Of a stretch of DNA of 64,000 nucleotides, positions 9,990 to 21,706 are shown one piece after another (position 1 is the first letter of the stretch; each line of letters starts with the position of its first letter). The stretch comes from Prorocentrum cordatum (lineage: Eukaryota; Sar; Dinophyceae; Prorocentrales; Prorocentraceae). Below the pieces are notes generated by a model that worked only from the letters and a program-made list of their open reading frames with translations, did no database searches and was not told the origin of the DNA. Made by a program: the position numbers and the translations under genes. Location: positions 87,996 through 151,995 of the forward strand of contig CAUYUJ010020700.1 of the NCBI GenBank assembly GCA_963575745.1, read 5' to 3'.

Positions 9990-12900
9990 CCTCTCATTAT
10001 TTGCTTGTGTCTCTGACTAGATGATACAGGTGAGCAGGCCGCTGGAGCGGAGTTGATAGTTCCCTGGAGCAGTCCCCCCCTGCACGATTCCTCTGCCGAC
10101 CCTTGCCTCGGACCGCGGTGACCAGCCTAAGTTCAGGAGGGGAATACACACAGACAACGAATCGTCGACTTCCAGGAAAACATAGGAAAATATGGGAAGT
10201 GGGGGGGGAAGACGAAAGCTCAGCGCAAATGGAAAAATATTGGGAATCTTGGGATTTGTGTGATAACTGTTCACAGCCAGCCGTGGGCCCAGGAAACTGA
10301 GGCAGGGCATGACGCCAGACGTCAGGCAAAGATCAGGTTATTCCTTCTAGCAAGGGCCCTGGTCACCACGCTGATCGAAAGGAGGTGGTGCGAGAGACAC
10401 GAGAGAAGTCGCATCAGCAGCTTAATGTTCTGACCCAGTCCGTCAACATTATTGTGTGTTGTTTCACGCTCCCCTTTCGGGGGCGGAACGGTTGGGGCAG
10501 CCCGCGGCGCAGGGACATCGTAGGGATTGGGCGCAGGGGCGCCTAGGTGCAGAAACACCGCGTCTTCTCGTTCATCTCTTTCCCTGCCCTTTCCTGCTGG
10601 CACTGGTGCTTCTACTGCCCCAGCAACCCGCTCCGCGCCGGCCAATATGTCCAGCGCCCGAGCGGTTCTGATAAACCAGATCAGTCAAATTGTGGATGTT
10701 CTTTCCCTAAGTGTGGTGGATTGTTTTCCTTCCCCACCCCTCACATCAATGCGGAGGCAATGGGCTCGCTGCCCTTTTCAATGGGAGTGGGAGGGGGGGA
10801 CAGGAGATCCAGAGGTCGTTGTGGAGGACGGAGGGCGAGCATAGCCCACATGATGGCCGTCCCTTCAGGGCCATGCCAACAGGCGTGGACGGCCCAGGGA
10901 TGTTCAGGAAGGCGGGGTTGTCAAAACTTGCGATGCAGTTTTGGGTCCAGGGGTCTTCGGAAACACCTATATCCTTCTTTCCTGTGTTCCTTCCTCCCCT
11001 CGGCCTATATTTTTCTCCTGGGCGTTTCTTATCGTATCCCCCTGTACGCTGCTGTCCTTTTTCGTGCATGGACTTGCGGACTGAAGCGCGCGACGTGCAA
11101 CGAGTAAGGAGGAGGCGGGAGGGGAGATGGGGGAGGGGAGGGGGCAGGGGGAGGACGAGGGGAGGTGATGAGGGGATGGTATAGTGAGGGACGGATCGGA
11201 GGCTTTGCTTTACTGCAACAGCGCCCCCATTGCACGGACATGGGCGGCAAAAGGCTGTTGATCGAAAGGGTGGCATCTACCCAAAGCCGTAGCCGTTTCC
11301 TGCCTCCTGGGGCGGCAGGGGGGCCCAGTGCGACACCGATTTCTTTGTGGCTCCGCTGGCTCGCGGCTAAGGGCTCAAGGCAGGTCGTTACCACGCCGTC
11401 GGCGCAAGCATATTGCCATTCGCCCCGCCTCCGCTTCCTCTCGATCTTTCCACTTCTCCTTCCTCTCCTCTCCCCCCTCCGTGCTCTCCCCTGCCTCGAT
11501 TCGTCCCTTGGGGCACGGGAGGCTGCCGATCATCCACCACAATCAGCAGGGCCTCTATCTGGACACGCGGCTGCCGCCTCCCCCTCCCCGTCTCCGCAGT
11601 CCCTTCGCCCCTCCCTTCCCCTCCCCGAGCTTGTCTTAGTGCCCCTCATGCGCCGTCGTCCTCCCAAGCTCCGTGTCCTCGCGCCCGCCACCCCCGCAGC
11701 TCCGCTCCACATGGCCACCATCCCACCGGGGAGGTGGAGGATGAGTGGGGATGGGCTGCTTGGGGAGGGGGGGATGAGGAGAGCGAGGAGGGGAGGAGGA
11801 GGAAGAGGAAGAGGAGGCAGAGGATGACGACCACTCGCCAGTCACCTGATGACAGAACTGCCGACAGCTCACAGATCACAAGAGGAGGAAGGGGAGCAGG
11901 AACACCCGTCTATACATAGATTCTAGACTGCAGGTGCGTAATTGTATCCGTGCACTTCTCCATGCCTGAAGGGGTCTGCGCAGGTGCTTCATGTCATGCA
12001 CAAGGGTTCTCACAAGCTTGTCCGTCGACCCACCATGTGCGGGTATCGGTTCACGGAGGCTTGGGGTATATGTTGCTTTCTTCTCCCATCGTATTCTCCT
12101 TTCGTTCCCGCGGTTTTTCCTGCCCCCGCTCCTGCCTCCCCTTCTTTCGAGCGCTGCCATCTCCACAGCAGCAGGGCTCGGGGCCAGCCTCGCCTGGGAA
12201 CCTGCGCCGAGCCGAAACGCGGCACCGTCGGCTTGGAACGGCTGGTGCACGGCACGGCGTTTCCAAGGCAACGGAGGGTGCCTATTAGGTTGTAAGAGAG
12301 GCGGAGACAGCATTGAACATTGTGCTGTCTGAAGCAGTTTCCACACTTTGTGTAAACAGCACCTGGGCCTTTCCCGCCCTCCAGCGGCGGCGTGCCTGGG
12401 GGATCTCTTGGGCGTGGTGCCTTTGCAGTCCTCCTTCCCACCCCACTTGCACTCGGGATCCGCCATTGCTTCGGTAGCGGCCCTCTGGGCCTTCGGCGCT
12501 TACGCTCGTTATAAGGCGCACAAGGTGCACAACGTTACTCGTCATGGCCTCCCCTGGGGCGATTGTGCAGAGGCCTTCCGCGGGTTCCTCCGCAGGGCCG
12601 CCCTGGGGCGCCACCCAGCTCAAAGTCTGGCCCAGTCCGTCTTTAAAGGGCCCTGTGGGAGCTCCTAGCGTTCTCTCTTTCCTTCCTCGTCCCTCCCTCT
12701 CCTTCCCTCCTGTGTTTCTCGGTCGTCATTTTGATGGGCCTGGTCAGCCCCTCCTTTCAAGCCTGGCATTCAAGATTTAGCTTTCCAGCACCATTCGTGC
12801 TTTCGATCCGTCGGCTCGGGGCTGATACGCATTCAGGGTGAATTCGTATCGATTGTGGTGTGCTTTCTCCCCCCCCTTCCCCCTCCTCCTCCTCCTCCTC

Positions 12901-13250
12901 CTCCTCCATGGCCCCGCAGCGAGTCTCGCGGGAACCGACATCTAACGGGCAGTCTGTCTTGTGGGATTGAGTTCATCAGCAGCGGCGCCTCCGTCGTATC
13001 TCTGGTTGGCATTGTTTTGGGCTCTGTCTAAGAGCGCCCCAGAGTTTTCTTGGCCAGCATTTGTCATGGGCGCCGACCACCCTGACGAGTTCCTTGGCAG
13101 GCGACTTGATGACATTTCTGTATACACGTGCATCTATGTTCTTGCTGCTTCGCGTCTCCCCACCAGCCCATCCAAATCTGTCCTTGGGCGAGTTGTCTTG
13201 ATTAGGGAAGTGTAAAATGTATCATTACGCCGTGCAAGACAGAGAGGGGC
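9990..13250. other. no gene seen
   Basis: About 3.3 kb of intergenic-type sequence. It includes a C/T-rich stretch at 11420-11640, a GGA-rich part near 11780-11830 and a short (CTC)n run at 12880-12907. Open frames are present on both strands but they overlap each other and show no recognisable motif. Confidence 0.45.
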
Positions 13251-13252
13251 TT

Positions 13253-13275
13253 GTGTATATATATATATATATACA
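13253..13275. repeat. (TA)n microsatellite
   Basis: Short alternating TA run flanked by GTG and CACAC. Confidence 0.9.
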
Positions 13276-13603
13276 CACGCGTTCGCGGCTCTGTCGAATG
13301 ACAAGGGCAAGGGTGAGGCGGAGGAGGAGCATAACCGGCTGTTCGATATTCATGCTCGGCTTCTCTCGGAGGCCAAGAATCATTCAGCACAACGGAACCC
13401 CTAACCCTGATAACGCAATGAACTCGTGGCTTAACTTAGGCGCACGGTGTTTAGAATGTCCCTAAGCACATGGGTGGCTCCGTATGATTCATCTGCAAGC
13501 CATATTCCCTATCCCTAATGTAGTGTGATTGGCCCTCGTAACTTAGGTCCCCTCCCAACGGCTTGGGGGTACTTGCATTGCTTGTCGTTGATATCAGATT
13601 TTC

Positions 13604-13945
13604 TCTGCTGCTTCTCTTGGTGCTGCTGCTGGTGGTGCTGCTTCTGGCGGTGCTGCGCTGGTGGTGCTGCTTCTGGTGCTGCTGGTGCTGCTGCTGTTGG
13701 TGGTGGTGCTGCTGCTGCTGGTGCTGCTGCTGCTGTTGCTGCTGCTGGTGCTGCTGCCCGTGCTGCTGCTGGTGCTGCCGTTCCTGGTGATGCTGCTGGT
13801 GTTGCTGCTGGTGTTGCTGCCAGTGCATGCAGGTTATTCAGGTGGTGATGTTTTTGGAGCTGCTAGTGCTTTTGTAGTCACTGCTGTTGGTGCCGCTGCT
13901 CGTGGTGCTGTTGGTACTGCTGCTGGCGCTGCTGCTGGTCAAGAG
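13604..13945. repeat. imperfect (CTG)n tract
   Basis: Long CTG/GTG/GTT trinucleotide tract with interruptions. All plus frames read Cys/Trp, Leu/Val or Ala/Gly-rich strings and the minus strand reads poly-Gln/His, as expected of a trinucleotide repeat and not of a gene. Confidence 0.9.
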
Positions 13946-14239
13946 ACGTCATGAGGATGAGAGACCCAAGTAGGACAGGTCAAGGAGGACGACAATTCCC
14001 GAGGCCGCCTCTGTTGCCTCCCCGGTTCCCTTGGCCCTCTCGTTGGTCATGCGGCCCACGCCTTGGGACGTGCCTCCGAGGTGCCGAGGCCGGGTCCTCG
14101 GCATGGTCAGGTCAGTTGCGCCCACCTGATCCGCAGGGCCTGCGGCGAGGCCTAGAACACATCAACAGGGTGAAATTGAAGCCAGGTGGCGAGATACTAT
14201 GGGTATGCACGGATAAGGCTTGCTAGTGTCTCTACAACC

Positions 14240-14872
14240 CTAGACGCAACAAGGGTACAGTAGAGCACAGGACTGAGAAGTGCTTAGACACAAACTATGC
14301 GCATGCGACGGAGTAGTATAAGACATGGGACTATGGATATATACAGCAGCATCACGGCCACGTGCAAACACTAAAGATATAATGCCACGAGTTGCTGCTG
14401 CTGCGCCTGCCCGAAGACGATAGACAGCAACACAAATCACAAACATGTGGACTGGCACGCCTGCAAGCCACATGCTGGCGGGCGCTCCCACGAGGCCTGT
14501 CCACTCAAGGTTCATGGCAACGAGGCCAGACAGGAAACTGAGCTGGGCCCATGCGACCCACAAAGTACGGATGTGGCGACGCCACCGGCGGCGGAGCCAG
14601 CTCAGAACAGGATTGCGTCGGTTGTACATCACTCGTCGGCGTTCTCTTTGAAGTAGTTCACTAGCTGCTTGAGTTTTCATGCTTACTCTGTCCAGTTGTT
14701 GTTTTGAGAGCGTTTTTTCTTTGAGAACGTTGTTAGTGCCACTCTGGGTGGGTCCATCAATATCTGAGATCATGACGATGCAGGCCTCCCCGTCGACTGG
14801 CCAGTCACTGACATCCGTATTTGGGTTGAGGATCCCCAGGGTCTTCTGAGCAGCTGGGCTACCTTTCTCCAT
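14240..14872 (-). CDS. putative protein with two hydrophobic segments, unrecognised
   Basis: A 210-codon minus-strand frame begins at an ATG at 14872 (MEKGSPAAQKTLGILNPN). The same frame stays open upstream to a stop at 15059-15061, adding a lysine-rich leader without another ATG. The middle is basic (residues about 75-100, RERRRVMYNRRN and then WLRRRWRR). Two hydrophobic segments follow, around WVAWAQLSFLSGLVAM and MWLAGVPVHMFVICVAVY, which could span a membrane. The C-terminal 50 residues look less protein-like and may be past the true end. A+T content is higher than in neighbouring DNA. It could be one exon of a longer gene or a fragment. I do not recognise a family. Confidence 0.35.
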   Translation of the reverse strand: MEKGSPAAQKTLGILNPNTDVSDWPVDGEACIVMISDIDGPTQSGTNNVLKEKTLSKQQLDRVSMKTQAASELLQRERRRVMYNRRNPVLSWLRRRWRRHIRTLWVAWAQLSFLSGLVAMNLEWTGLVGAPASMWLAGVPVHMFVICVAVYRLRAGAAAATRGIISLVFARGRDAAVYIHSPMSYTTPSHAHSLCLSTSQSCALLYPCCV

Positions 14873-15061
14873 CGCAACACTTGGACGGCCCTTCGGCGCA
14901 GCTTTTGCATCGGCGCCAGCATCGAGGCCGTATCTTTTTGAATAGGTGCAACGGGTATGCGGAGGAGCTTCGCATTTTCTTTTGCTTTTTTGTCGCAGTA
15001 TCTTTGGCCCCGAGGAGCACCATTGCGCCTGCGTCTTTCGACGCCGTGAGAATGGCTGTCA

Positions 15062-16811
15062 TATTGTGATCGTTGTTGGCGGGCTTGCTCGGCCGGGTGC
15101 AATAAATAAAGGATTTGCTTTTGAATCTTGGACGTGGACTTTTTCTCCTTGTTCTGCTGATGTGCAACTTTTTAAGTGCGCTGGATCACTTTTGACTCGC
15201 CGTCGTCTTTATTGCCCGTCATGTGGAGCATTGGAAGCACCATGTGTGAGTTTCGTGCGTTCTGAAATCTTCAGCATTCTCTTTTTCACCCTGATCTTCG
15301 GAATCTTTGCCGCGTTCAACTTCGGGGCTCCATCGCCACTTGGCATGCTGGTGGACGTTGTTTCTGAGCTGCTGGTAGATGCATCACTACCCGCTTTCTT
15401 GGGCGCGCGGCCTGCTTCGAGCCGCAGGAATTTGAAGCGGCACGCTGTCTATTGTCCGCCACATGTTCCGGTCGAGCTGTCGAGGTCTATTCCGGCCGCT
15501 CTAACGCCGGAGCGGCGCGCGACGCAAGCGCGCGTCATCCGTGGGAGACTTCGCACGCTGGAAACCTATGCCAAGAAACGCTCTGATTGCTTCCAGGGCA
15601 CCCTGGGTTTCTTGGGCTTCGATGATTTCGCGATGGAAGGCGCAAATTTCCCGCGCCAGAATTCAGCGGGCGCCCCGGGAGCTCCCACTGCACAGCCGCT
15701 CTCGTGTTTTCCGGCGGCGCGCTGTTCTTCGCGATCGCGGCAGGTGGCCCGCAGACCACGAGTTGCCGTGAGAGAGTGGGTCCAACCTGTTTGTCGGCCC
15801 CTGTTGCGGGCATTGTTGCGGCGGCGGTCTTTGGTTCTGGATTCTGGCAGGGGTGGCGCCGAGCGCCGCCGCCGCGCCCGCGGCCGCGGCCGCTTTCACC
15901 GCCGCCTCCACGGTTGCCCCCCCGAACCATAGCGCTCGGTTCTGCCGCGGTCGGAGACGCAAGAGCGAGGGGCAGCGCGAGCGCATTCCACGCGGCGCAG
16001 CGATTGCGTTTGAAGATGGAATGGTTAAGCCACGAAGGCGCGGATGAGGATTGAAAGGGGCCTGGGGCTCTCGCCCGGCACTCGCTCGCCCGGGCTCGAC
16101 GCTTCCCCCGACCCCCATGTCGCGTCTTGCCGGCAGACGACCAACCTGCGAGCGATGTTCCAGGAAATTCGATGCGCGTCGTCGCCGGCGCTGACGAAAA
16201 GTTGTCCCCGACTTGTATTTCGGGCCACCCGAGCAGGAGTAGTCTGGCAATGATGTCGGCCGACGCGCTTCGCGCGTGCTCGGGTTCTTTTTTTGCCATC
16301 GCACGATAGCTAATGGGCCGCCCTTACGCGGAGGTTCATGACCTCTGTCGCAGACAGGAGGGAGCCGAGAGGTAGATCGGGAATTTGGCACGTTTCGGAT
16401 TGGGGCTGTCGCCGACGGCAGAATCATGGTTGCCTGAGACAGCGCCGAACTGAAACTTTGCGTGAAGGTCAGGGGCGCGGGTGCGCCCACGGAGGATAGT
16501 GAGGCGAAAGGGGGGGCACCTTCGCATCCGAGGGTCACGTCTCGATGGGACACGCCCTGCAAAGAAGAAAAGACGCAGTGGCTACGCAGGGTGCGAGAGA
16601 AGGACGTCGAACCGTCGACATGCAGGATTTCTTGAATGGTCTCATCCGCCGGGGCAGCCGCGGAAGCCAAACGCGCGTTGCGGGCGAAATGGGGGGTCGC
16701 CATGGAGCCTTCGAAAAGAGCTGCCGAGATCGGCGAGTGCCGCTGTTTCTGATCACGCTCTTCCCATTGGTCCACCCCTTCTTTCGCTTGAGCATTGCAC
16801 CTCCAATATAA
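15062..16811 (-). pseudogene. decayed minus-strand coding-like sequence, unrecognised
   Basis: Several minus-strand frames replace each other in order. One starts at 16775 (MDQWEERDQKQRHSPISAAL) and one at 16299 (MAKKEPEHARSASADIIARL). A lysine-rich stretch covers about 15230-15420 in a third frame. The switches suggest frameshifts in a former gene that may have continued into the ORF at 14240-14872. No domain is recognised. The plus strand is also open over 14946-15932, so strand choice rests only on protein-like composition. Confidence 0.25.
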
Positions 16812-17890
16812 TAAACCCGTGCACGCATGTGAACTGCAACGCGCGGTCTATATCCGCAACAATAACCAAGTCATAGCCTGGCGAGTTTTAGCTCGCTTTG
16901 GTTAATCAGGTGTCCGCGCGCCGTGCTGACGTTTCTGACCGCGTCAGAAGGTTGCCGAGTCTTCATAAGTCGATCCACGGTCCCGCGTACGTATGCTGAT
17001 CCACGGGGAATGCTGACATCCATAGCACGCCAATGTACATCATGCGAGAGAGATGGCCCCGACTGCGAGCGCCAATGTGGGAGCACGAGGGTGGGGAAAG
17101 TGTGCAAACATTGCCAATTGCTGAGTGATAGCATCAACGTGGGATTGGTGCTTGCTCGCGAAAATACGGGTCTTGGAACGCCAGGAGGGGAGCGCGCGAT
17201 GGCTGTCTCGGCTACGTGCTCACAGCAGACATGGCGAACGCGTCGGCGCGCGGTATTCTCGTCGCGCGGGGTGCGAAGGCAACGGGTCCGTCTGGGCGAC
17301 GCATCTCCTGGCTGCGTAGTCCGTTCAAGCTTCTGCTTTGCCTGCGCGCATGGCGCGGTGGGATATTCTTCGCCCGGGTCCAAACGCTGAGGGCTCACTC
17401 CGCCATTTGGGCGCGTCTCCACACGGAGCATTCGTTGAGCCCGCCAGCGGGTTCAGCCGAGAAGATGGCCAACCATGGTCCAAAGCCACGCGCGCGCGAG
17501 ATTGTCCACGCGTTTTCGGGGGGGAGATTGGCGTTCGCTGCGCCAGTCAAACAATTGCGGGCAGCGCAACTTCTTTGCCAACAGCCGCTGGTGGAGCACC
17601 AGGTCGTCTTTAAGTCCCGTCGCCGCGTTGAGCGGGCACTGTCACGCAATGCTCGGTTTCGCGCTATGTCGGGGCCAAGGTTTGAGACGTTGGGCCCGGC
17701 GTAGCTTTGAGAATGTGGCGCCCCCCTTCGATGTGTCCTCGACAGCGCCCCACTGGGGCCCCCATTTGGTGATCTTGCGGGCGTCTCGAGGGGCTCTTTC
17801 TCGGGTGGGTCGGGCCGTCTCCAGGCCCCAAAAGCGCATCGGAAGCGAAATTGCGAGAAGGCGACCTTCACTGATGTTCTTTCGGCGTTG
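16812..17890. other. open frames on both strands, no gene assigned
   Basis: The plus strand has a 155-codon frame (16923-17390) with a cysteine-rich part (CTSCERDGPDCERQC, then CKHC). The minus strand has a protein-like stretch near 17520-17620 (LVLHQRLLAKKLRCPQLFDW) that breaks at a run of seven C at about 17517-17523. The evidence conflicts, so neither strand is called. Confidence 0.3.
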
Positions 17891-17894
17891 ATTG

Positions 17895-18060
17895 AGTTTG
17901 GATCCCTGGGGGGTCCCGATGGGGGCTCAGAGCACTTGGGGCCGTCTCATGGCCCTCTTGGCCTCTTGGAGGCATCTTGGAACCCATCTTGGGCCGCCGT
18001 CGGCTGCCTCGGGCCACCTCGGAGCATCGGAGGCGCTCTGGGAGCCATCCTGGACGGAAA
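17895..18060. repeat. short degenerate 11-bp array block
   Basis: A few units of the TTGGGGCCGTCTCATGG / CCCTCTTGG type, followed at once by a family C repeat segment. Confidence 0.5.
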
Positions 18061-18180
18061 AGGACCCTCTGACACCTCGCGGTTCCCCGCGTCCAGATCC
18101 AGGGGGAGGGGCTTGGGGGAGGGGCCCGGACGCCCTCCCCGCCCGCGAGCTGTCTCGCCCACCCCCGCCCGCCCTCTCAA
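18060..18180. repeat. dispersed repeat, family C, copy 2
   Basis: Contains ACCCTCTGACACCTCGCG and CAGGGGGAGGGG, shared in part with the segments near 3165 and 28120. Confidence 0.45.
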
Positions 18181-18236
18181 CGCATAGGCCGAGACTTCCC
18201 TTTGAATGCAGGGCTTGTTTGAGGCGCAAAACAAAT

Positions 18237-18290
18237 GAAGTAGGTTTAGAGTAGCTCCTGAAGTAGGTCGGCGAAGTAGGTCTGCAGCGC
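18237..18290 (+). repeat. GAAGTAGGT motif cluster
   Basis: Three copies of GAAGTAGGT within 50 bp, in the same orientation as the larger array at 19649-19817. Confidence 0.7.
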
Positions 18291-18299
18291 GCCTGGCAA

Positions 18300-18870
18300 C
18301 AGTGGTCGGCGCAGGTAACTCGAAGGGAAAGGATGGCGAAACCGATTGCCGCGAGAAGCTTTCAGGGGAAAGGAATGCGACATTCATGTGCAAAAGTAGC
18401 TTTCCAGGGAAGGCTGTCGGGAACACAATATCAAAAGTAACTTGTCGGGATCGGGTCATTAATGATATTTTCCAAACAAGCTTCTCGGGGAAATGTTGGA
18501 ACGCCGCCGGCAAGGCGCGGCTTCTGCTAGCAAACCAGCCGAGTAATTCGTGAAGTGCGCTGTATTGGGTTCTTCTGGAATCCTTCGGGGCTTATCTTCA
18601 GGCTTCCAAAGTCTTCGGAAGCGCATGGGCCAAAAGGCCCAATTCATTCGTGTCTCGTGCGATTTGGATAGATTTCGGCTTCTCGGGGGTGTTATTGGGT
18701 GGCTCCGCGGCCGCTTGGGGCGGTCTCGGAGCGGTATTTGGGTTTCTTGGAGCATGCGGGAAACAATGTTGATCCATCTTGGGCTATCTTGAACCATCTG
18801 TGAGACCGCGTTGCATTCTGCGAGGTCATGCCGGCTCTATCTTTGACCGTCTCGGGCGCTCCAGCGACCC
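18300..18870. other. no gene seen
   Basis: Non-repetitive stretch with short open frames and no recognisable motif. Confidence 0.45.
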
Positions 18871-18874
18871 GCCG

Positions 18875-18990
18875 CCCCCCATTGCAGACCCCGGAAGGAG
18901 GGGGGGGGTGCATCCATCCCCGAAGGGAAGACTGGGGGTTGTTGGAACAGGAAGCGCTCTAAACCACCTCCGTCCTGAGATCTGGGGGCA
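18875..18990. repeat. dispersed repeat, family C, copy 3
   Basis: Contains CCATCCCCGAAGGGAAG, GGGGGTTGTTGGAACAG and GCTCTAAACCAC in the same order as the copy at 3165-3335. Confidence 0.55.
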
Positions 18991-19640
18991 TTGCGTTTCC
19001 CCCTTGGTCTGACCACGGCGGGAAGTGGGGCGTGGAGGGCGGGGCGAGGGCCGCGGGCCCGAGCAAGGGAGAGGGGGGGGGCGAGAAGGAGGACCAGGAA
19101 GGTTAAGAAGGTGAGAAACGGGAGGGCGGGGGGCTCCAGAAGGCGGGTAGGGGGGGGGCGGCGTTCCCGGGGGGGGGAGGTGGAGGGAGGCTGGAATAAT
19201 GAGGGCGCGTGAAAGAGGAGAGGAGGTGGAGAGAGGTGGGAGGAGGAAAGAGAAACGGAAGGGGAGTGGCGCCTCCGTCGGGCCGGGCCCGGAGGGGCCC
19301 CGGGGGGCGGGGGGCGGCCGCATCAGGTTTGGTTTCTGAAGAACCTAGGGCGCCAGGCGGCGGCCCCCTGCCCGCCAGCGGGGGGGCCGCCAAAAGGCCC
19401 TGTCCTGTCGCGGTACGTTCGCTTGTCGCCCGACAGCGAAATCGCGCTCGATCCTCGACCCTCGGGGGGGGGGGGGACCGCCCCCTTTGGGGGGCTCCCG
19501 CCTGTCGGGGGCAACCTACAAGTGTTTTGGGTTTGCTCACCTTCTGGGGGTACTTCGCAGATTCCTTTTTTGGCGCGCCGCCCCCGGGGGCGACTTCTGG
19601 GAAAGGCTCGGGCAAGCGTGTGCTGATGTTTCAAGGAACC
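18990..19640. other. no gene seen, extremely GC-rich
   Basis: Purine-rich plus strand (19015-19320), then GC-rich sequence with homopolymer G runs. Open frames on both strands are explained by lack of A+T-rich stop codons. Confidence 0.4.
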
Positions 19641-19648
19641 GCGCCCCC

Positions 19649-19916
19649 AAAGTAGGTCGGAAAGTAGGTTTGCAGAATTTGTTTTTGCAAAGTAGGTTCC
19701 AAAGAAGGTTTCCGGACTCCAAAAGTAGGTTTTCGGTAGCGCAAAGTAGGTTTCGGAGGCTTCAAAGTAGGTTTTAGGAGCCTCAAAGTAGGTTTCGGAG
19801 GCCTCAAAGTAGGTTTCAAACCTACTTCAAACCTAGTTCAAACCTACTTCAAACCTACTTCAAACCTACTTCAAACCTACTTCAAGTCCTATTTCAAACC
19901 TACTTCAAACTGTTTT
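19649..19916. repeat. AAGTAGGTTT array with orientation switch
   Basis: About eight spaced copies of AAAGTAGGTTT (plus orientation, often followed by CGGAGGC) run to about 19817. The motif then inverts, and AAACCTACTTC repeats tandemly about eight times to 19916. The switch point at 19806-19826 is a palindrome, AAGTAGGTTT-C-AAACCTACTT, so the array is a foldback. More inverted-orientation copies lie at 20969-21040. Confidence 0.85.
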
Positions 19917-19929
19917 CGGAAGCATGGAG

Positions 19930-20330
19930 GGTCAGGGATTGAAGGTAGGAGGAGGAGGAGGTGGAGGAGAATGTGGGGGAGGAAGAGGAGGAGGAAGAGG
20001 AATGGAGGAGGAGGAGGAGGAGGAGGAGGTGGATGAGGAGAGCCGGGAGGAGGATGTGGAGGAGGAAGAAGAGGAGGAGGGAGGAGGAGAGCCAGGTCGA
20101 GGAAACGGAGGGCCAGGAGGAAGGAGGAACAGGAGAGAGGAGTAGGAGGAGGAGGACCAAGAGGATCCGGAGGATCGGGTGGAGGATGAGGGGCGGATGA
20201 AGGGGGGATGAGGGAGAAAAGGTAGGAACAAGATGGGGAATATGAGGAGGAGGAGGAGTAGGAGGAGGAGGAGGAGGAGGAGGAGGAGGAGGAGGGGGGG
20301 ACGGGGAGGGCGGGGAGGATTGGGGGCAGG
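19930..20330. repeat. GGA-rich microsatellite tract
   Basis: About 400 bp of GGA with GGT/GGAT interruptions. The purest run is near 20240-20300. Confidence 0.9.
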
Positions 20331-20968
20331 AGGATGAGAACATGGATGCTGCGGCTGATGAGGGAGAGGATGGTGAGGCAAGGGGGGCGATGATGGGAAG
20401 CATGATGTGATTGATGACGAGTGGCTTTGGGGAGGGCAGAATGACCTTGGGCGGGGCGGCCGTGATAATGAGGAGGAGCCATGGCGTGTCCGAACCCCGC
20501 CGGGACACGGCATGGGGGTTTTGCTGGGGTGGTGATTGTTGGTGGCGGCCCGGCTTGTCCAGGATTCCTTGAATTGCGTTGTTCGCCGTGCCAGTTGCTG
20601 GGGCTGCCCCAATTAATTTTTGGGTCGCCCATTCTCGTGGCTGCTTTTCTGGCGGGTCGTGTTTGCGGAGGTCTTCTCCGCAGCCGCTCTCGTTAACTTT
20701 CCATGTTTAGTGCCCGAGGGTGCATCGCGCGAAAAGTGTCGCGGCCCCTGCCTGAAATGCAGCCCCGGCGCCCTTTGCATTGCAAACCTTCCTGGCGAGG
20801 TTACCGCGGCCAGGGGGCGTCCCCGGGTGCACTTGCCAGGGCTACTTCGGCGGATTTGCTTCGCCAACTTAGCTGCCCGCGGCATTTGCGCCGACGCGCT
20901 TTGGCAAACCCAGTGACGGGAGGCTATATGCCCGATGGCGCGTTTTCCCCGCGCGTTGCACCTTCTTC

Positions 20969-21040
20969 CTGGAACCTACTATGCTTGCGAACCTATCTCC
21001 CGAACCTACTTTTGAACCTATCTAAAACCTATATCGAAAT
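20969..21040 (-). repeat. GAACCTAC/T motif cluster
   Basis: Five copies of AACCTA(C/T) within about 70 bp, opposite in orientation to the clusters at 18237 and 19649. Confidence 0.65.
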
Positions 21041-21049
21041 GTTTTCTGC

Positions 21050-21530
21050 TCGCCATTGCCCTGCATTGCTGGGGAAGTCTCGGCGCATAGGCAGCGCCCG
21101 AGCCTGAGCGCGTTGAGCGGCGGTAGCTTATGGACGGACAGCGACTGGGAAGAAAGTGCAAACCCCATGCGCGCGACGCCGGGGCGAGGCGAAGCGCGCC
21201 GCGCGCGCTGGGTGCGCCGCGTCCGGGGCGCGCGCGGAGCGTGCCAGGGGCGCCCGCGCGCGTGGCGCCGCGCATCCGGAAACATGTCGGCGCCCGCCGT
21301 CCCTCCCAAAATTTGCGCGCAATCGGGGCGGTGTGGCCACCGCGGTTTCAGGTGGGCCTGCGCGCGGCAGGCAGTGTGCCAGCGCGCCCGCTGCCCTTGT
21401 CAAAGGCCCACGCAAAGTGACAGCGAGGCGGCCGCGCGCGATGCACGTTCAGCCGCGAAGTGCACAGTGCACTTGCAATGATGCGTGATGCCATTGGTCC
21501 TGGCTGCCTGCCGGTCGCCTGGGGGAGGCC
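21050..21530. other. no gene seen
   Basis: GC-rich stretch with overlapping open frames on both strands and no recognised motif. Confidence 0.4.
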
Positions 21531-21620
21531 TTTCAACGGGGCGCAGCCCCTCCCGGCAGGGGGGGGTGGAGATTGGATGAGGAAGCGCCCTAAACCACTT
21601 GCGCCCACTAGGCGGATGGG
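21530..21620. repeat. dispersed repeat, family C, copy 4
   Basis: Contains GCAGCCCCTCCCGGCAGGGG, GGATGAGGAAGCG and CCCTAAACCACTTGCGCCCA, matching the order in the copy at 3165-3335. Confidence 0.5.
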
Positions 21621-21706
21621 ATTCGTGCGCGGGCACCGCCGCGCGATAATGATTTGTTTCTTGAAGCGCCAGACAGCGGCCCCCGGAGCAGGGGCCCCGG
21701 ACCCAC

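Noticed and set aside
13604-13945. Cys/Trp-rich, Leu/Val-rich and poly-Gln/His frames
   Set aside because: All are translations of a CTG-type trinucleotide tract in different frames.
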